DNA of 33,145 bases from Megasphaera sp. (lineage in GTDB: Bacteria; Bacillota; Negativicutes; Veillonellales; Megasphaeraceae), in assembly GCA_022486585.1 (NCBI GenBank), contig JAKVKI010000021.1, forward strand, positions 1 to 33,145. Reading direction: 5' to 3'. The position numbers were made by a program, and so were the translations under genes. Of the stretch, positions 24,948 to 33,145 are shown piece by piece. The notes beneath the pieces were generated by a model. That model saw only the letters and a list, made by a program, of their open reading frames with translations. It was not told the DNA's origin and made no database searches. How positions within the stretch are numbered: position 1 is the first letter of the stretch; every line of letters begins with the position of its first letter.

Positions 24948-27020
24948 TTATTCGTTTTTATCTTCCCGGGCAGCAATGATTTCATCGGCATTCTTTTTAG
25001 GTACTTCTTCATAACTGAAGAATTCCATATTGAAGGTGCCTTTGCCCTGAGTCATAGAACGCAATACGGTTACGTAGCCTTTCATTTCAGCCATTGGTAC
25101 TTGCGCTTTGACGACGATAATACCCTTGCGGTTGCGATGGTGTTCCATACCGAGGATGCGACCGCGGCGACTGCTGAAGTCGCCCATGACATCGCCCATG
25201 TATTCTTCCGGAACAACGACATCGACGTTATAAATCGGTTCGAGGAGGATTGGTTTCGCTTCTGGTATGCCTTTCTTCAAAGCCAACGCCGCCGCTACTT
25301 TAAACGCCATTTCCGACGAATCGACAGGATGATACGACCCATCCTTTAAGGTTACTTTAATATGGATCATAGGGAACCCGGCAATGAGGCCTTTTTCCAA
25401 GGTTTCTTTGACACCCTTTTCAACGGCCGGGATATATTGACGGGGAACAGCGCCACCGAAGATAGCATCGACGAATTCAAAGTCTTCGCCGTCTGTCAGC
25501 GGTTCGAGGTCGAGGAAGACATGGCCGAACTGTCCATGGCCGCCGCTCTGTTTTTTATGTTTTCCTTCAGCAGAAGCCTTCCCTTTAATCGTTTCACGAT
25601 AAGGAATATAAATATCTTCTAATTTCGCTTTGACACCGTATTTCCGTTCCATCTTATTCATAATATGATCCAAATGGACATCACCCATGCAGTGTACGAT
25701 GATCTGCTTGCCTTCGACACTCTTATCGACTTGGCAGGTTGGATCTTCTTCACTAATACGGGACAAGGCATTCATCAGTTTTTCTTCTTCGCCCTTCTTA
25801 TCCGGAACCATCGCTACCATATGCAACGGGTTCGGGAAACGAATGGGATCGTAAATAACCGGGAAATCTTCTGTCGCAAAGGTATCGCCTGTATGGGCAA
25901 ACTGCAATTTCGGTACAACGACGATATCACCGGCAATCGCTTCCGTTACCGGCACTTGTTCCTTGCCGACGAGGGTAAACAGCTTACTCGGTTTTTCTTC
26001 TTTATCCTGCGTTACATCGTACAGCTTGTCCCCTTCTTTAAGGGTACCGGAGAAAATACGAATATAACTCAGTTTCCCTGCAAAGGGATCGATCAAGGTC
26101 TTGAATACAAAGCCTGTAAATGGTTTGTTAGGATATACCATGATCGGTTCGCCGCTCTTTTTATCTTCGCCCATCATGACCTTCTGCGACGCATCCGGCA
26201 TATAGACGATGATACGACGCAACAGTTCTGTCGTCCCGATATGGCTGTTAGCACTGCCGCACATGACCGGGCATACCCGGCCGGTCAGCATGCCTTGGCG
26301 CAAGCCCTGGCGCAGTTCCTCGATGGTCAGTTCTTTACCGTCAAGGTATTTTTCCAACAAATCGTCGTCGCCTTCGGCAGCGGCTTCCATGCACATTTCG
26401 CGAACTTCGCGAGCTTTTGCCATATATTCTGGCGGCACTTTGATTTCTTCACAAGTGCCATCCTTCCATTCCCAAGCAATCATCTTGCAGACATCGATAA
26501 TACCGCGGAAATCATTGCCTTCGCCAATAGGAATCTGCAACGGCATGATCGACTTGCCGAAGACAGCCCGTAATTTTTCCAGGCAGCCGAAGAAATCGGC
26601 ATGTTCCGTATCCATCTTATTGATATACAGCATACGTGGCAACTTAAGTTCTACGCCGTAGTCCCAAGCCCGTTCTGTGTCCATTTCAACACCGGATTCG
26701 GCTGAAACAACGAGGAGAATACCATCGCTGGCACGCAGTGCTGCGCGGACTTCGCCACAAAATTCAGAATACCCCGGCGTATCAATGAAATTCAGCTTAT
26801 AGCCTTCGAATTCACAAGGCGCAATGCCCAACTGAATAGTGACATTCCGCTTAATTTCTTCCGGTTCATAATCCATAATGTGTTTATTGTCTTTGCCCAC
26901 ACCTACAGCATCAACTGCCCCGCAGGCAAGGAGCAACGATTCGACAACAGCCGTTTTACCGGCACCATCGTGCGAAAGTACAGCTACGTTGCGAATCTTA
27001 TCACTTGTGTATTCTTTCAT
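24948..27020 (-). CDS. Elongation factor G-like GTPase (second-type EF-G)
   Basis: The 690-residue protein has all EF-G domains: a G domain with SHDGAGKT (P-loop), DTPGYSEF and NKMD, domain II from about 300, and domains III-V with the GHGQFGHVFL and SSRRGRILGMEHH segments. Its G1 motif and switch region (EPEEIKRNVTIQ in place of the usual EERERGITI) depart from the main FusA, so it fits the EF-G2-like group present as a second copy in many Firmicutes. No ribosomal protein genes flank it, unlike fusA. The role could be translocation, ribosome recycling or a special condition. AGGAGG lies 10 bases before the ATG at 27020; a TTG at 27026 is closer but less likely. Confidence 0.88.
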   Translation of the reverse strand: MKEYTSDKIRNVAVLSHDGAGKTAVVESLLLACGAVDAVGVGKDNKHIMDYEPEEIKRNVTIQLGIAPCEFEGYKLNFIDTPGYSEFCGEVRAALRASDGILLVVSAESGVEMDTERAWDYGVELKLPRMLYINKMDTEHADFFGCLEKLRAVFGKSIMPLQIPIGEGNDFRGIIDVCKMIAWEWKDGTCEEIKVPPEYMAKAREVREMCMEAAAEGDDDLLEKYLDGKELTIEELRQGLRQGMLTGRVCPVMCGSANSHIGTTELLRRIIVYMPDASQKVMMGEDKKSGEPIMVYPNKPFTGFVFKTLIDPFAGKLSYIRIFSGTLKEGDKLYDVTQDKEEKPSKLFTLVGKEQVPVTEAIAGDIVVVPKLQFAHTGDTFATEDFPVIYDPIRFPNPLHMVAMVPDKKGEEEKLMNALSRISEEDPTCQVDKSVEGKQIIVHCMGDVHLDHIMNKMERKYGVKAKLEDIYIPYRETIKGKASAEGKHKKQSGGHGQFGHVFLDLEPLTDGEDFEFVDAIFGGAVPRQYIPAVEKGVKETLEKGLIAGFPMIHIKVTLKDGSYHPVDSSEMAFKVAAALALKKGIPEAKPILLEPIYNVDVVVPEEYMGDVMGDFSSRRGRILGMEHHRNRKGIIVVKAQVPMAEMKGYVTVLRSMTQGKGTFNMEFFSYEEVPKKNADEIIAAREDKNE

Positions 27021-27114
27021 AAACAAATCGCCTCCTATGAATCACGTTATGTATATGATTCGTTATAGGCAGGCGATTTTCCTTCTTTTAGTATGATTTT
27101 TTTATAATGTATTT

Positions 27115-27137
27115 ATGAATGATACGAAATCATTCAT
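27115..27137. repeat. Hairpin overlapping the stop of the M20D gene
   Basis: ATGAATGAT and ATCATTCAT form a 9-base stem with a 5-base loop and include the stop codon of the upstream gene. On neither strand does a T run follow, so termination is uncertain. The space between here and the EF-G start holds no promoter I can trust. Confidence 0.4.
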
Positions 27138-28327
27138 GTATCTCCTTGCAGCCGTTTCAATACCAGCGCCGCCATGAGTTCCATCCCTATAGGAAGAGCC
27201 GCTTCATCCACAGCAAAGTGATTGCTGTGAAGAGGATACACGGCCTCTCCTGGTTTCGTAGCACCTAGCCAATAAAACCCGCCACCGTAGGCGTTGAGGA
27301 GCGCAGAAAAGTCTTCTGCCGTCATAGCCGGCTCGCGGACCGGTGCCAGTACGGCCGGACCAAAGCATTCTTCAGCTGTTTTGGCAATAAAGGCTGCACT
27401 TTCCGGCGTATTGACCACTGCCGCATAGCCCCGTTCGTATTGCAGCTCGCTAGTCGTGCCATATACCATATCGAGACCAGCCAACAGCTTCTGCAACTGT
27501 GCTTCCGCCATATCTTGGGCTTCTCCCTGATACGTACGGCAGGTTCCTGCCAGTTCTACTTTATCAGCAACGACATTGTACCGATCGCCGCCGGCAATGG
27601 TTCCAAAGGTCAGCACTGCCGGATACAAGGGATTGATCTGACGGCTCACGATGGTCTGGGCTGCCGTAATAAACTGAGCCGCAAGGACGATGGCATCAAT
27701 CCCCTTATGGGGCATCGCTGCATGACTTGATTTGCCATGGATTGTAATAGAAATATGATCCGATGCCGCCATCATCGGTCCTGGCAGTACACCAATAGTG
27801 CCGGTTGGCAGCGTCGGCCATACATGAATAGCATAAATACCATCAATCCCGTCAAGGGCCTTCGACGCTACAATAGCCTTGGCTCCGCCAACAGGCGATT
27901 TTTCTTCTGAAGGCTGGCAGAGAAATTTAACAGTGCCTTTGAACTCATGTCGCAGGTCATTTAACACCTTCGCCGCACCCACCATGATCGACATATGTCC
28001 ATCGTGGCCGCAGGCATGCATTTTCCCCGCTACGTGTGAACTGAAGGGCAGTCCGGTCTCTTCAGCCATTGGCAAGGCATCCATATCTGCCCGCAAGGCA
28101 ATCGTCTTACCAGGTTCGTTGCCATGAAGCGTAGCAATGACGCCGTGGCCGCCGGCAACATGCTCTTCTACGTCCATCCCCATTTGTCGGAACAGTCCCG
28201 CCAACAGCGCAGCTGTCTCTATTTCTTCACCGGATGTTTCCGGATGTTCATGAAGCTGACGGCGTAATTCACATACAGCTGGCATATATTTTTTTACAAG
28301 GGTTTTAATGGCAGTTTGCGTACTCAT
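27134..28327 (-). CDS. M20D amidohydrolase (hippurate/N-acyl amino acid hydrolase type)
   Basis: The 397-residue protein has the M20D motifs: HEHPETSGEE, LRADMDALPM, MHACGHDGHMS (metal Cys and His), PSEEKSPVGGAKAIV (catalytic Glu) and SSHAAMPHKGIDAI from the lid domain. Members remove acyl groups from amino acids (hippurate, N-acetyl or indole-acetyl conjugates) or cleave peptides. No signal peptide is seen. AAGGGG lies just before the ATG. It has its own promoter and stands between EF-G-like and flavoprotein genes with no link to a pathway. This is a different M20 branch from the peptidase in the metQ operon. Confidence 0.88.
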   Translation of the reverse strand: MSTQTAIKTLVKKYMPAVCELRRQLHEHPETSGEEIETAALLAGLFRQMGMDVEEHVAGGHGVIATLHGNEPGKTIALRADMDALPMAEETGLPFSSHVAGKMHACGHDGHMSIMVGAAKVLNDLRHEFKGTVKFLCQPSEEKSPVGGAKAIVASKALDGIDGIYAIHVWPTLPTGTIGVLPGPMMAASDHISITIHGKSSHAAMPHKGIDAIVLAAQFITAAQTIVSRQINPLYPAVLTFGTIAGGDRYNVVADKVELAGTCRTYQGEAQDMAEAQLQKLLAGLDMVYGTTSELQYERGYAAVVNTPESAAFIAKTAEECFGPAVLAPVREPAMTAEDFSALLNAYGGGFYWLGATKPGEAVYPLHSNHFAVDEAALPIGMELMAALVLKRLQGDT

Positions 28328-28381
28328 ATCATGCCCCTTCCCGTTATTCGAATTTACTTAATTATTCATTAAGCATGGCTA

Positions 28382-28410
28382 ATTATACCATATAAAAAAG
28401 GGCGTAACAA
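28382..28410 (-). promoter_or_regulatory. Promoter of the M20D amidohydrolase gene
   Basis: TTGTTA (28405-28410) and an extended -10 TGGTATAAT (TATAAT at 28382-28387) are 17 bases apart. Just past the start lies an inverted repeat CTTAAT/ATTAAG (28357-28373) that might be an operator. Confidence 0.72.
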
Positions 28411-28418
28411 GAAATAAT

Positions 28419-30362
28419 TTATGCTTCCCATGTATAGGCCGCTTCAAAGCCCTGTCGGACAGCCAAGGCTATTTTTCCGCCACCATTGGCATCACCAATA
28501 ATCCGTAACCGTTCAAAATGCTGGCGAAACGCATCTATTTCGTGCTGCCGCGGTGTCAGGCCCATAGCTAAAATAACTGTATCCGCCTGGAGCGTCCGTT
28601 CTGTATGGTCCTGCACCTGTTCAAGTGTCACCGTACCTGCGCTAATAGCACATAATTTGTAATTAACATACAGTGCCGGATGATATGGAGAAATCCGGCT
28701 GAGCTCATCGTTGAGAACGGCACCAAAGATTCCCTCGCCTACGCCAGGTTTCATTTCAACCAGCGCGACGGTATGCTTCTTTTTAAGAAGTGTTGCTGCT
28801 GTTTCCAAGCCGGTCAAGCCTGAGCCGATAATGACACACGTACCTGCAGCCGTGACCTTGCCAGCAAGCAAGTCCTCTGCTGTCACTACATTGGCCCCAT
28901 GGATACCGGGAATATCCGGTATGAGCGGTACTGCTCCGCAAGCCATAATAACGCCATCAGGATGCAGCGCCATGACTGCGTCAACGGACCCCTCCGTATG
29001 CCGCCGAATATCTACACCGAGTCGTTCGATTTGCCGAGCCATCGTCGTGACCAGCTTCGTCAACTGTTCTTTCAACGGTGGTTTATTCGCTATATTCAAC
29101 ATGCCCCCTAAATGCGGATGCTGCTCAAATAAGATGACATGGAATTTCCGCAGTGCCAGTACACGAGCGGCTTCCATACCGGCAGGGCCGCCTCCGACAA
29201 CAACGACAGTCTTGCCCTCACCATTACGATGAAGATGTGAAAATTCAATTTCCCGAGCTGTTCGGGCATTGATAGCGCAACGAATAGGCAACCCCTGTCC
29301 AAGCACCCGTTCCCGGCAGTAAAGACAGCCAATGCACTGGCGAATTTCATCAGCTCTTCCGCTGCGGGCTTTATTCATAAAGTCTGGATCAGCCAGTTGC
29401 GACCGGCCTAATCCAACAAAATCACAGACGCCTTCCTCCAAAAGTTCTTCTGCAAACTCCGGCGACTTGATCGTATTGGTAGCAATGACCGGAATATGGA
29501 GGGCCTGTTTATATGCTTTAGCTACATGTTTCTTCCACCCTGGCCGATATGAATAAGGTTCACAGTTGGCATCACCGTTACGGGCACTGCCATTGCTGAT
29601 ATTAATGGCATCTATGCCGCAGCCTTCGAGATATGCAGCGATTTCTATGCCCTCTTCTAACGTAAGGAACCCTTTCACCGGCGTCATTTCGTCTCCGCAC
29701 ATACGCACTAAAATAGGATAGCGGCCTAATTTTTCGCGGATAGCCGCAATGATTTCTGCAATAAACCGGCAACGATTTTCTACAGAACCACCGTATTCAT
29801 CTTGCCGTCGGTTGTAATAGTTACTAAAAAACTGCGCAATGAGATACCCATGCGCCCCATGAAGTTCGACAGCATCATAGCCGGCTTTATGACAGCGAAC
29901 TGCTGCATCGACAAATTTCTGCTGGACGCGCTTGATATCCTCTTTCGTCATTTCCCGGGGGACCGGCTTTCCATCAGCAATGGGCACCGCGCTGGGTGCA
30001 ATATTCTGCCGGCCCGTAAAGGCTGGATTAGAGGTAGCACCGCCATGATGAATCTGTGCCACAATTTTACAATTGTAGAGATGGACTGCATCGGTCAATT
30101 CTTCTAATGGCGCAATATGATAATCCCGGGCAATGCGTAAATTGTGGATAGACGGAATACTATCTACATCATCTACACCGGTATATTCATTGATGATCAT
30201 ACCAATACCGCCCTTAGCCCGTTCCTGATAGTATCGTATTTGCCGTGGCGTCACGATTCCAGTATGGTCTGCCATATCCGTTGCCATCGGCATCATGACT
30301 GCCCGGTTTTTGATTTCCATCGTTCCGATCTGATAGGGTGAAAACAATATGTTAGCCTTCAT
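28419..30362 (-). CDS. Old-yellow-enzyme/2,4-dienoyl-CoA reductase-type flavoprotein
   Basis: The 647-residue protein has an N-terminal FMN TIM barrel (IHHGGATSNPAFTGR, VELHGAHGYLIAQFFS near 165-180 with the catalytic-region HGAHG), a [4Fe-4S] site at Cys343, 346, 349 and 362, and a C-terminal FAD/NAD half (VVVVGGGPAGMEAARVLA near 386). Such enzymes pass NAD(P)H electrons through FAD, the cluster and FMN to reduce C=C bonds of enoates, enones or dienoyl-CoA. The cysteine spacing is x2, x2, x12 rather than the common x2, x3, x11. GGAGG lies before the ATG. It starts 24 bases after the cysteine desulfurase gene, so the two form one operon. The true substrate is unknown. Confidence 0.9.
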   Translation of the reverse strand: MKANILFSPYQIGTMEIKNRAVMMPMATDMADHTGIVTPRQIRYYQERAKGGIGMIINEYTGVDDVDSIPSIHNLRIARDYHIAPLEELTDAVHLYNCKIVAQIHHGGATSNPAFTGRQNIAPSAVPIADGKPVPREMTKEDIKRVQQKFVDAAVRCHKAGYDAVELHGAHGYLIAQFFSNYYNRRQDEYGGSVENRCRFIAEIIAAIREKLGRYPILVRMCGDEMTPVKGFLTLEEGIEIAAYLEGCGIDAINISNGSARNGDANCEPYSYRPGWKKHVAKAYKQALHIPVIATNTIKSPEFAEELLEEGVCDFVGLGRSQLADPDFMNKARSGRADEIRQCIGCLYCRERVLGQGLPIRCAINARTAREIEFSHLHRNGEGKTVVVVGGGPAGMEAARVLALRKFHVILFEQHPHLGGMLNIANKPPLKEQLTKLVTTMARQIERLGVDIRRHTEGSVDAVMALHPDGVIMACGAVPLIPDIPGIHGANVVTAEDLLAGKVTAAGTCVIIGSGLTGLETAATLLKKKHTVALVEMKPGVGEGIFGAVLNDELSRISPYHPALYVNYKLCAISAGTVTLEQVQDHTERTLQADTVILAMGLTPRQHEIDAFRQHFERLRIIGDANGGGKIALAVRQGFEAAYTWEA

Positions 30363-30386
30363 GCTATGACCTCCGTCTCCTATATA

Positions 30387-31571
30387 TCAACAATTTCCGC
30401 GTAAAATATCAATAGAGATTTTCTTTAAAACTTCTCGATTCAATTCTCCCAGCGCTTCCATGAGTACGTCGAGCTCGGCTTGAGTCGTAAAAACACTAAA
30501 GCTGATACGAACAGTCCCGTCAAATGCTTCATCCTGCAAATGGCGATGAATCAAGGCTGCGCAGTGATGTCCTGCCCGTACGGCAATCCCGTACTTATAA
30601 TCAAGGAATGCGCCGATTTCATTCGCTTTCCAGCCATCAACAGCAAAGGAAATGACCCCGGCCTGACAAGCACTGTCTGGAGCCCCATAAATATGAATCC
30701 CGGGAATTTTTTTTAGCTTTGGCAATACATATGCCATCAGCTGCTGCTCTATTTCCATCGCATGGACAGACGGCTGCCATTGTAACGCTGCCTGTAACCC
30801 CGCAATCGCCACCGTATCCATACTGGCACATTCCATTTTCTGCGGCATATACGACGGCATGTCCATACTCAGCGAATGGACACCATTGCCTCCCGTAATA
30901 TACGTATTCAAATCAACGCCATTTCGAATAAAAAAGCCGGCAATTCCAAAGGGAGCATATAAGGTTTTATGGCCAGCAAAGGCAATGGCATCAGCACGAA
31001 CTTGAGCAAAACGGATTTTCAGCATTCCCATAGCCTGTGCCGCATCAAGGAGCGTAAAGGCTCCGTATTGTTTTGCCAGTCGAAATACGGTCGCTGCCGG
31101 CAGGATATATCCGGTTACATTACTAATAGCAGACATACTGACAAATTTAGGCGGCACCTTGGCAAATTGCCGTGCTGTTTCTTCTGCATCAATAGATAAA
31201 TCCTCAGCTAAGGGCAATTCGATCATTCGAATGCCCTGCTGTTGGCATAACCGGTGCAACGGTCGTAAAACAGCATTGTGTTCATAGGGAGAAACATAAG
31301 CTGCATCACCACGCTGCCATGGCTGTCCATTGATGATTTGATTCAACGCAATCGTAACAGATGGCGTCAAGACAATTTCAGCCTGCTCTCTGGCATCACA
31401 AAGACTGATCAGTCTTTTTTTGACATCACGAATCATTGCTGCTGCCGCCCTGGCCTCTGCGTAAGCACCGCGTCCTGCATTGACAGCATGGTGCCGGCCA
31501 TAATCGTCGACAGCCGCATATACGCATTCCGGCTTGGGATATGTCGTCGCTCCATTATCTAAATATATCAT
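30387..31571 (-). CDS. Class V aminotransferase-fold cysteine desulfurase
   Basis: The 394-residue protein begins MIYLDNGATTYPKPE, characteristic of the short cysteine desulfurase family found beside selenium or redox genes. The pyridoxal phosphate lysine is Lys202 in FAGHKTLYAPFG, the cofactor Asp is in LLDAAQAMG, and the catalytic Cys337 lies in VRAGHHCAAL, as in SufS-type enzymes. It would release sulfur from cysteine as a protein persulfide. The chain ends in RGNC, with a cysteine as its very last residue. GAGGAGATG precedes the ATG. No sufU, nifU or selD gene is nearby; the only operon partner is the iron-sulfur flavoprotein. A weak promoter (TAAAAT at 31611-31616) precedes it. Confidence 0.88.
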   Translation of the reverse strand: MIYLDNGATTYPKPECVYAAVDDYGRHHAVNAGRGAYAEARAAAAMIRDVKKRLISLCDAREQAEIVLTPSVTIALNQIINGQPWQRGDAAYVSPYEHNAVLRPLHRLCQQQGIRMIELPLAEDLSIDAEETARQFAKVPPKFVSMSAISNVTGYILPAATVFRLAKQYGAFTLLDAAQAMGMLKIRFAQVRADAIAFAGHKTLYAPFGIAGFFIRNGVDLNTYITGGNGVHSLSMDMPSYMPQKMECASMDTVAIAGLQAALQWQPSVHAMEIEQQLMAYVLPKLKKIPGIHIYGAPDSACQAGVISFAVDGWKANEIGAFLDYKYGIAVRAGHHCAALIHRHLQDEAFDGTVRISFSVFTTQAELDVLMEALGELNREVLKKISIDILRGNC

Positions 31572-31640
31572 GCATCTTCATCTCCTCACCTCTCTATATA
31601 GTTACTCTTTATTTTACACCAAGAAAGGACAAAAATACAG

Positions 31641-31648
31641 AAACGTTT
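31641..31648. promoter_or_regulatory. AAACGTTT palindrome between divergent promoters
   Basis: This 8-base palindrome lies just upstream of the likely -35 of the desulfurase gene and 12 bases upstream of the -35 of the cyclase gene. It shares the core seen at ilvC and the CoA-transferase promoters; flanks differ, so it is a weak candidate. Confidence 0.3.
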
Positions 31649-31659
31649 TTAAAATTTTG

Positions 31660-31688
31660 TTGATATAAACCGTGTTTTACGATATAAT
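31660..31688 (+). promoter_or_regulatory. Promoter of the cyclase-AhpD unit
   Basis: TTGATA (31660-31665) and a perfect TATAAT (31683-31688) are 17 bases apart. The start near 31695 leaves an A/T-rich leader of about 75 bases in which I see no known riboswitch. Confidence 0.72.
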
Positions 31689-31770
31689 TTTAATGAATCA
31701 TATCCTATTATTTTATATATGAAATATACTTGTTCTTTCCTTTTATGCATTAGCGGAAGGGGGTTTTTGT

Positions 31771-32541
31771 ATGTCAACAATGAAACTTTGGGATTTAGCA
31801 ACTGAATTAAAGGGGACCCACTATAAATGGGTGGATCTGACGCACGAACTAAGTCCGGAAACACCGCACTGGTATGGGTTCAAACCATTTGAAGCACAAG
31901 TATTATTCGACTACCTTCCTGATACACCAGAGGATAAGCTAGCTCCTATGCGCTGCTTCCAGTACAGCGTCGCCAGCCAGTATGGCACACACGTCGATGT
32001 GCCCCGTCATTTCTTTAAAGATGGCCGTCCTATGCAGGATATTGATATTAAAGAAATGGTCTATCCGTTAGTCGTCATCGACAAATCCAAGGAATGTGCA
32101 ACAAATCCTGATTTCATGCTCACCATTAACGACGTGGAAGCGTGGGAAAAGGAATATGGGCGTATTCCTGAAAACGCTTTTGTCGCCTTCCGGTCGGACT
32201 GGTATAAGAAAATCGACCTGGAATTTCCTGACGAAAGCGGCCAGCCTCATTATCCCGGCTGGGATATTGAATTGATTAAATGGCTTGTCAAAGAACGTAA
32301 CATCGGTGCTATGGGCCATGAACCAGCCGATACGGATCCAGGCTTCATCACAACAAAAGAAGGTGCCTATCCCTATCCTGGTGAACAGTGCATCCTGCAA
32401 TTAGACCGCATCCAAATCGAAGTCATGCGGAATCTCGATCAAGTGCCGCCGACAGGTTCCATTATTATTTGCGCATTTCCAAAAATCAAAGACGGTACGG
32501 GCGCTCCCGCCCGTTGCTTTGCTATTTGTCCTGCTGACTAA
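31771..32541 (+). CDS. Cyclase-family metal hydrolase (kynurenine formamidase-like)
   Basis: The 256-residue protein is a cyclase-superfamily member. It has the metal-binding signature QYGTHVDVPRHF (HxGTHxDxPxHF form with Gln-Tyr before Gly-Thr-His) and a second metal/active-site region GAMGHEPADTDPG. Relatives hydrolyse N-formyl-kynurenine, isatin or related cyclic amides. No signal peptide is seen, so it is cytoplasmic. GGAAGGGGG lies upstream of the ATG at 31771. No tryptophan breakdown genes are in view; the next gene, 13 bases on, is an AhpD-like protein, so a shared pathway with that enzyme is implied but not identified. Confidence 0.85.
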   Translation: MSTMKLWDLATELKGTHYKWVDLTHELSPETPHWYGFKPFEAQVLFDYLPDTPEDKLAPMRCFQYSVASQYGTHVDVPRHFFKDGRPMQDIDIKEMVYPLVVIDKSKECATNPDFMLTINDVEAWEKEYGRIPENAFVAFRSDWYKKIDLEFPDESGQPHYPGWDIELIKWLVKERNIGAMGHEPADTDPGFITTKEGAYPYPGEQCILQLDRIQIEVMRNLDQVPPTGSIIICAFPKIKDGTGAPARCFAICPAD

Positions 32542-32554
32542 GGAGGTCACCTGA

Positions 32555-33145
32555 ATGGCTTTAGAATTTGACGAACAATTATCCCGACTGCAAAAGCCGG
32601 ACCGCTCTGAAATGACAGATGAAGAATATGAGATTTTTAATACTAACGTAGAAGCTATGATGAAAAATTGGGGATTCATTAATAATTTATTCAAGATTCT
32701 ACCACTCAATGCCAAAGAGTACATTGGTTTCCTCAATTTAAAAGGTTCCTTATATAACGATACCTGCTATCTGACAGATGCCCAAAAAGAAATGATCGGC
32801 GTCGTTGTATCGTCGTATAACTGCTGTGCCTATTGTCTGACCACGCATGGTGACAACCTGCGCGGTATGTGGCAAAATGCCGAATTAGTAGACAAATTAT
32901 CATATAATTATCGGTCCTGCCGTGAAGAATTATCCAAAGAAGATTTTGCTATTTGCGAATATGCCTGGTTTGTCACGGCTCATCCCCGCGACATCGACAA
33001 TGAACAAGTTGCTAAACTGCGTGATGCCGGCCTTGATGAACATCAAATCTTAGAAGCCGCCTTTGTAGCCGGATTTTTTAATTATACGAACCGCTGGGTC
33101 AGCACCATTGCCCCGGTTCCTAATTCAGGTCATTTTAAACATAAC
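32555..33145 (+). CDS. AhpD-like (carboxymuconolactone decarboxylase fold) protein, runs off the window
   Basis: Translation from ATG 32555 gives 197 residues with no stop before the window ends; the usual length of the peroxidase-related family is close to this, so little is missing. The motif NCCAYCLTTHG contains the CxxC pair and downstream His of AhpD-type thiol peroxidases, placed after LTDAQKEMIGVVVSSY as in that family. AGGAGGT at 32541-32547 is 7 bases from the start. It follows the cyclase gene by 13 bases and is surely cotranscribed. It may reduce peroxides or act on a lactone-type intermediate; the motif favours thiol redox chemistry. Confidence 0.85.
   Translation, partial: MALEFDEQLSRLQKPDRSEMTDEEYEIFNTNVEAMMKNWGFINNLFKILPLNAKEYIGFLNLKGSLYNDTCYLTDAQKEMIGVVVSSYNCCAYCLTTHGDNLRGMWQNAELVDKLSYNYRSCREELSKEDFAICEYAWFVTAHPRDIDNEQVAKLRDAGLDEHQILEAAFVAGFFNYTNRWVSTIAPVPNSGHFKHN

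Noticed and set aside
25665-26573. 302-codon open frame on the + strand
   Set aside because: It is antisense to the EF-G-like gene and its product has no family features.

Overview
The window is a gene-dense piece of chromosome from an anaerobic, fermenting bacterium of the Firmicutes sphere, most likely a Megasphaera-like member of the Negativicutes. This rests on the mix of a trimeric [FeFe] hydrogenase, a butyrate-type CoA-transferase, T-box and SAM-I riboswitch regulation, and strong AGGAGG-type ribosome binding sites. The genus is inferred from gene content and was not tested. I see no phage, insertion sequence, CRISPR array, tRNA or rRNA.

Positions 1-4110 (+ strand) hold a small radical SAM protein, a secreted protein of unknown function, and a SAM-I riboswitch controlling metQ and an M20 peptidase. 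A two-way terminator closes this block. Positions 4153-11131 (- strand) are a branched-chain amino acid block: T-box, ilvC, ilvB, ilvN, then a second T-box, ilvD and a BASS-family transporter. The two T-box leaders are near copies that appear to read different codons (AUC Ile before ilvCBN, CUC Leu before ilvD). Both promoters carry the same AACGTTTAAC element at exactly the same distance upstream.

Positions 11193-17105 (- strand) hold a DUF815 AAA ATPase, an export operon (periplasmic adaptor lipoprotein plus two ABC-2 permeases, with no ATPase gene), its TetR regulator with two matching operators, and an orphan HI0074-like protein. Positions 17237-23277 hold aspA, with a 25-nt palindrome on its promoter, and the hydCBA operon for a trimeric, probably electron-bifurcating hydrogenase. 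Between them lies a consensus promoter that runs straight into a strong terminator, a candidate small RNA.

Positions 23302-31571 (- strand) hold a butyryl-CoA/4-hydroxybutyrate-type CoA-transferase, a second-type elongation factor G, an M20D amidohydrolase, and a class V cysteine desulfurase paired with an old-yellow-enzyme flavoprotein. From 31641 to the end (+ strand) are a cyclase-family (kynurenine formamidase-like) protein and an AhpD-like protein cut by the window edge.

Taken together, the genes cover fermentation end steps (hydrogen release, acyl-CoA/acetate exchange, aspartate to fumarate) and amino acid supply (methionine uptake, branched-chain synthesis). The most unusual feature is regulatory: duplicated, re-specified T-boxes with a matched upstream element, and AAACGTTT-type palindromes at other promoters in the window.
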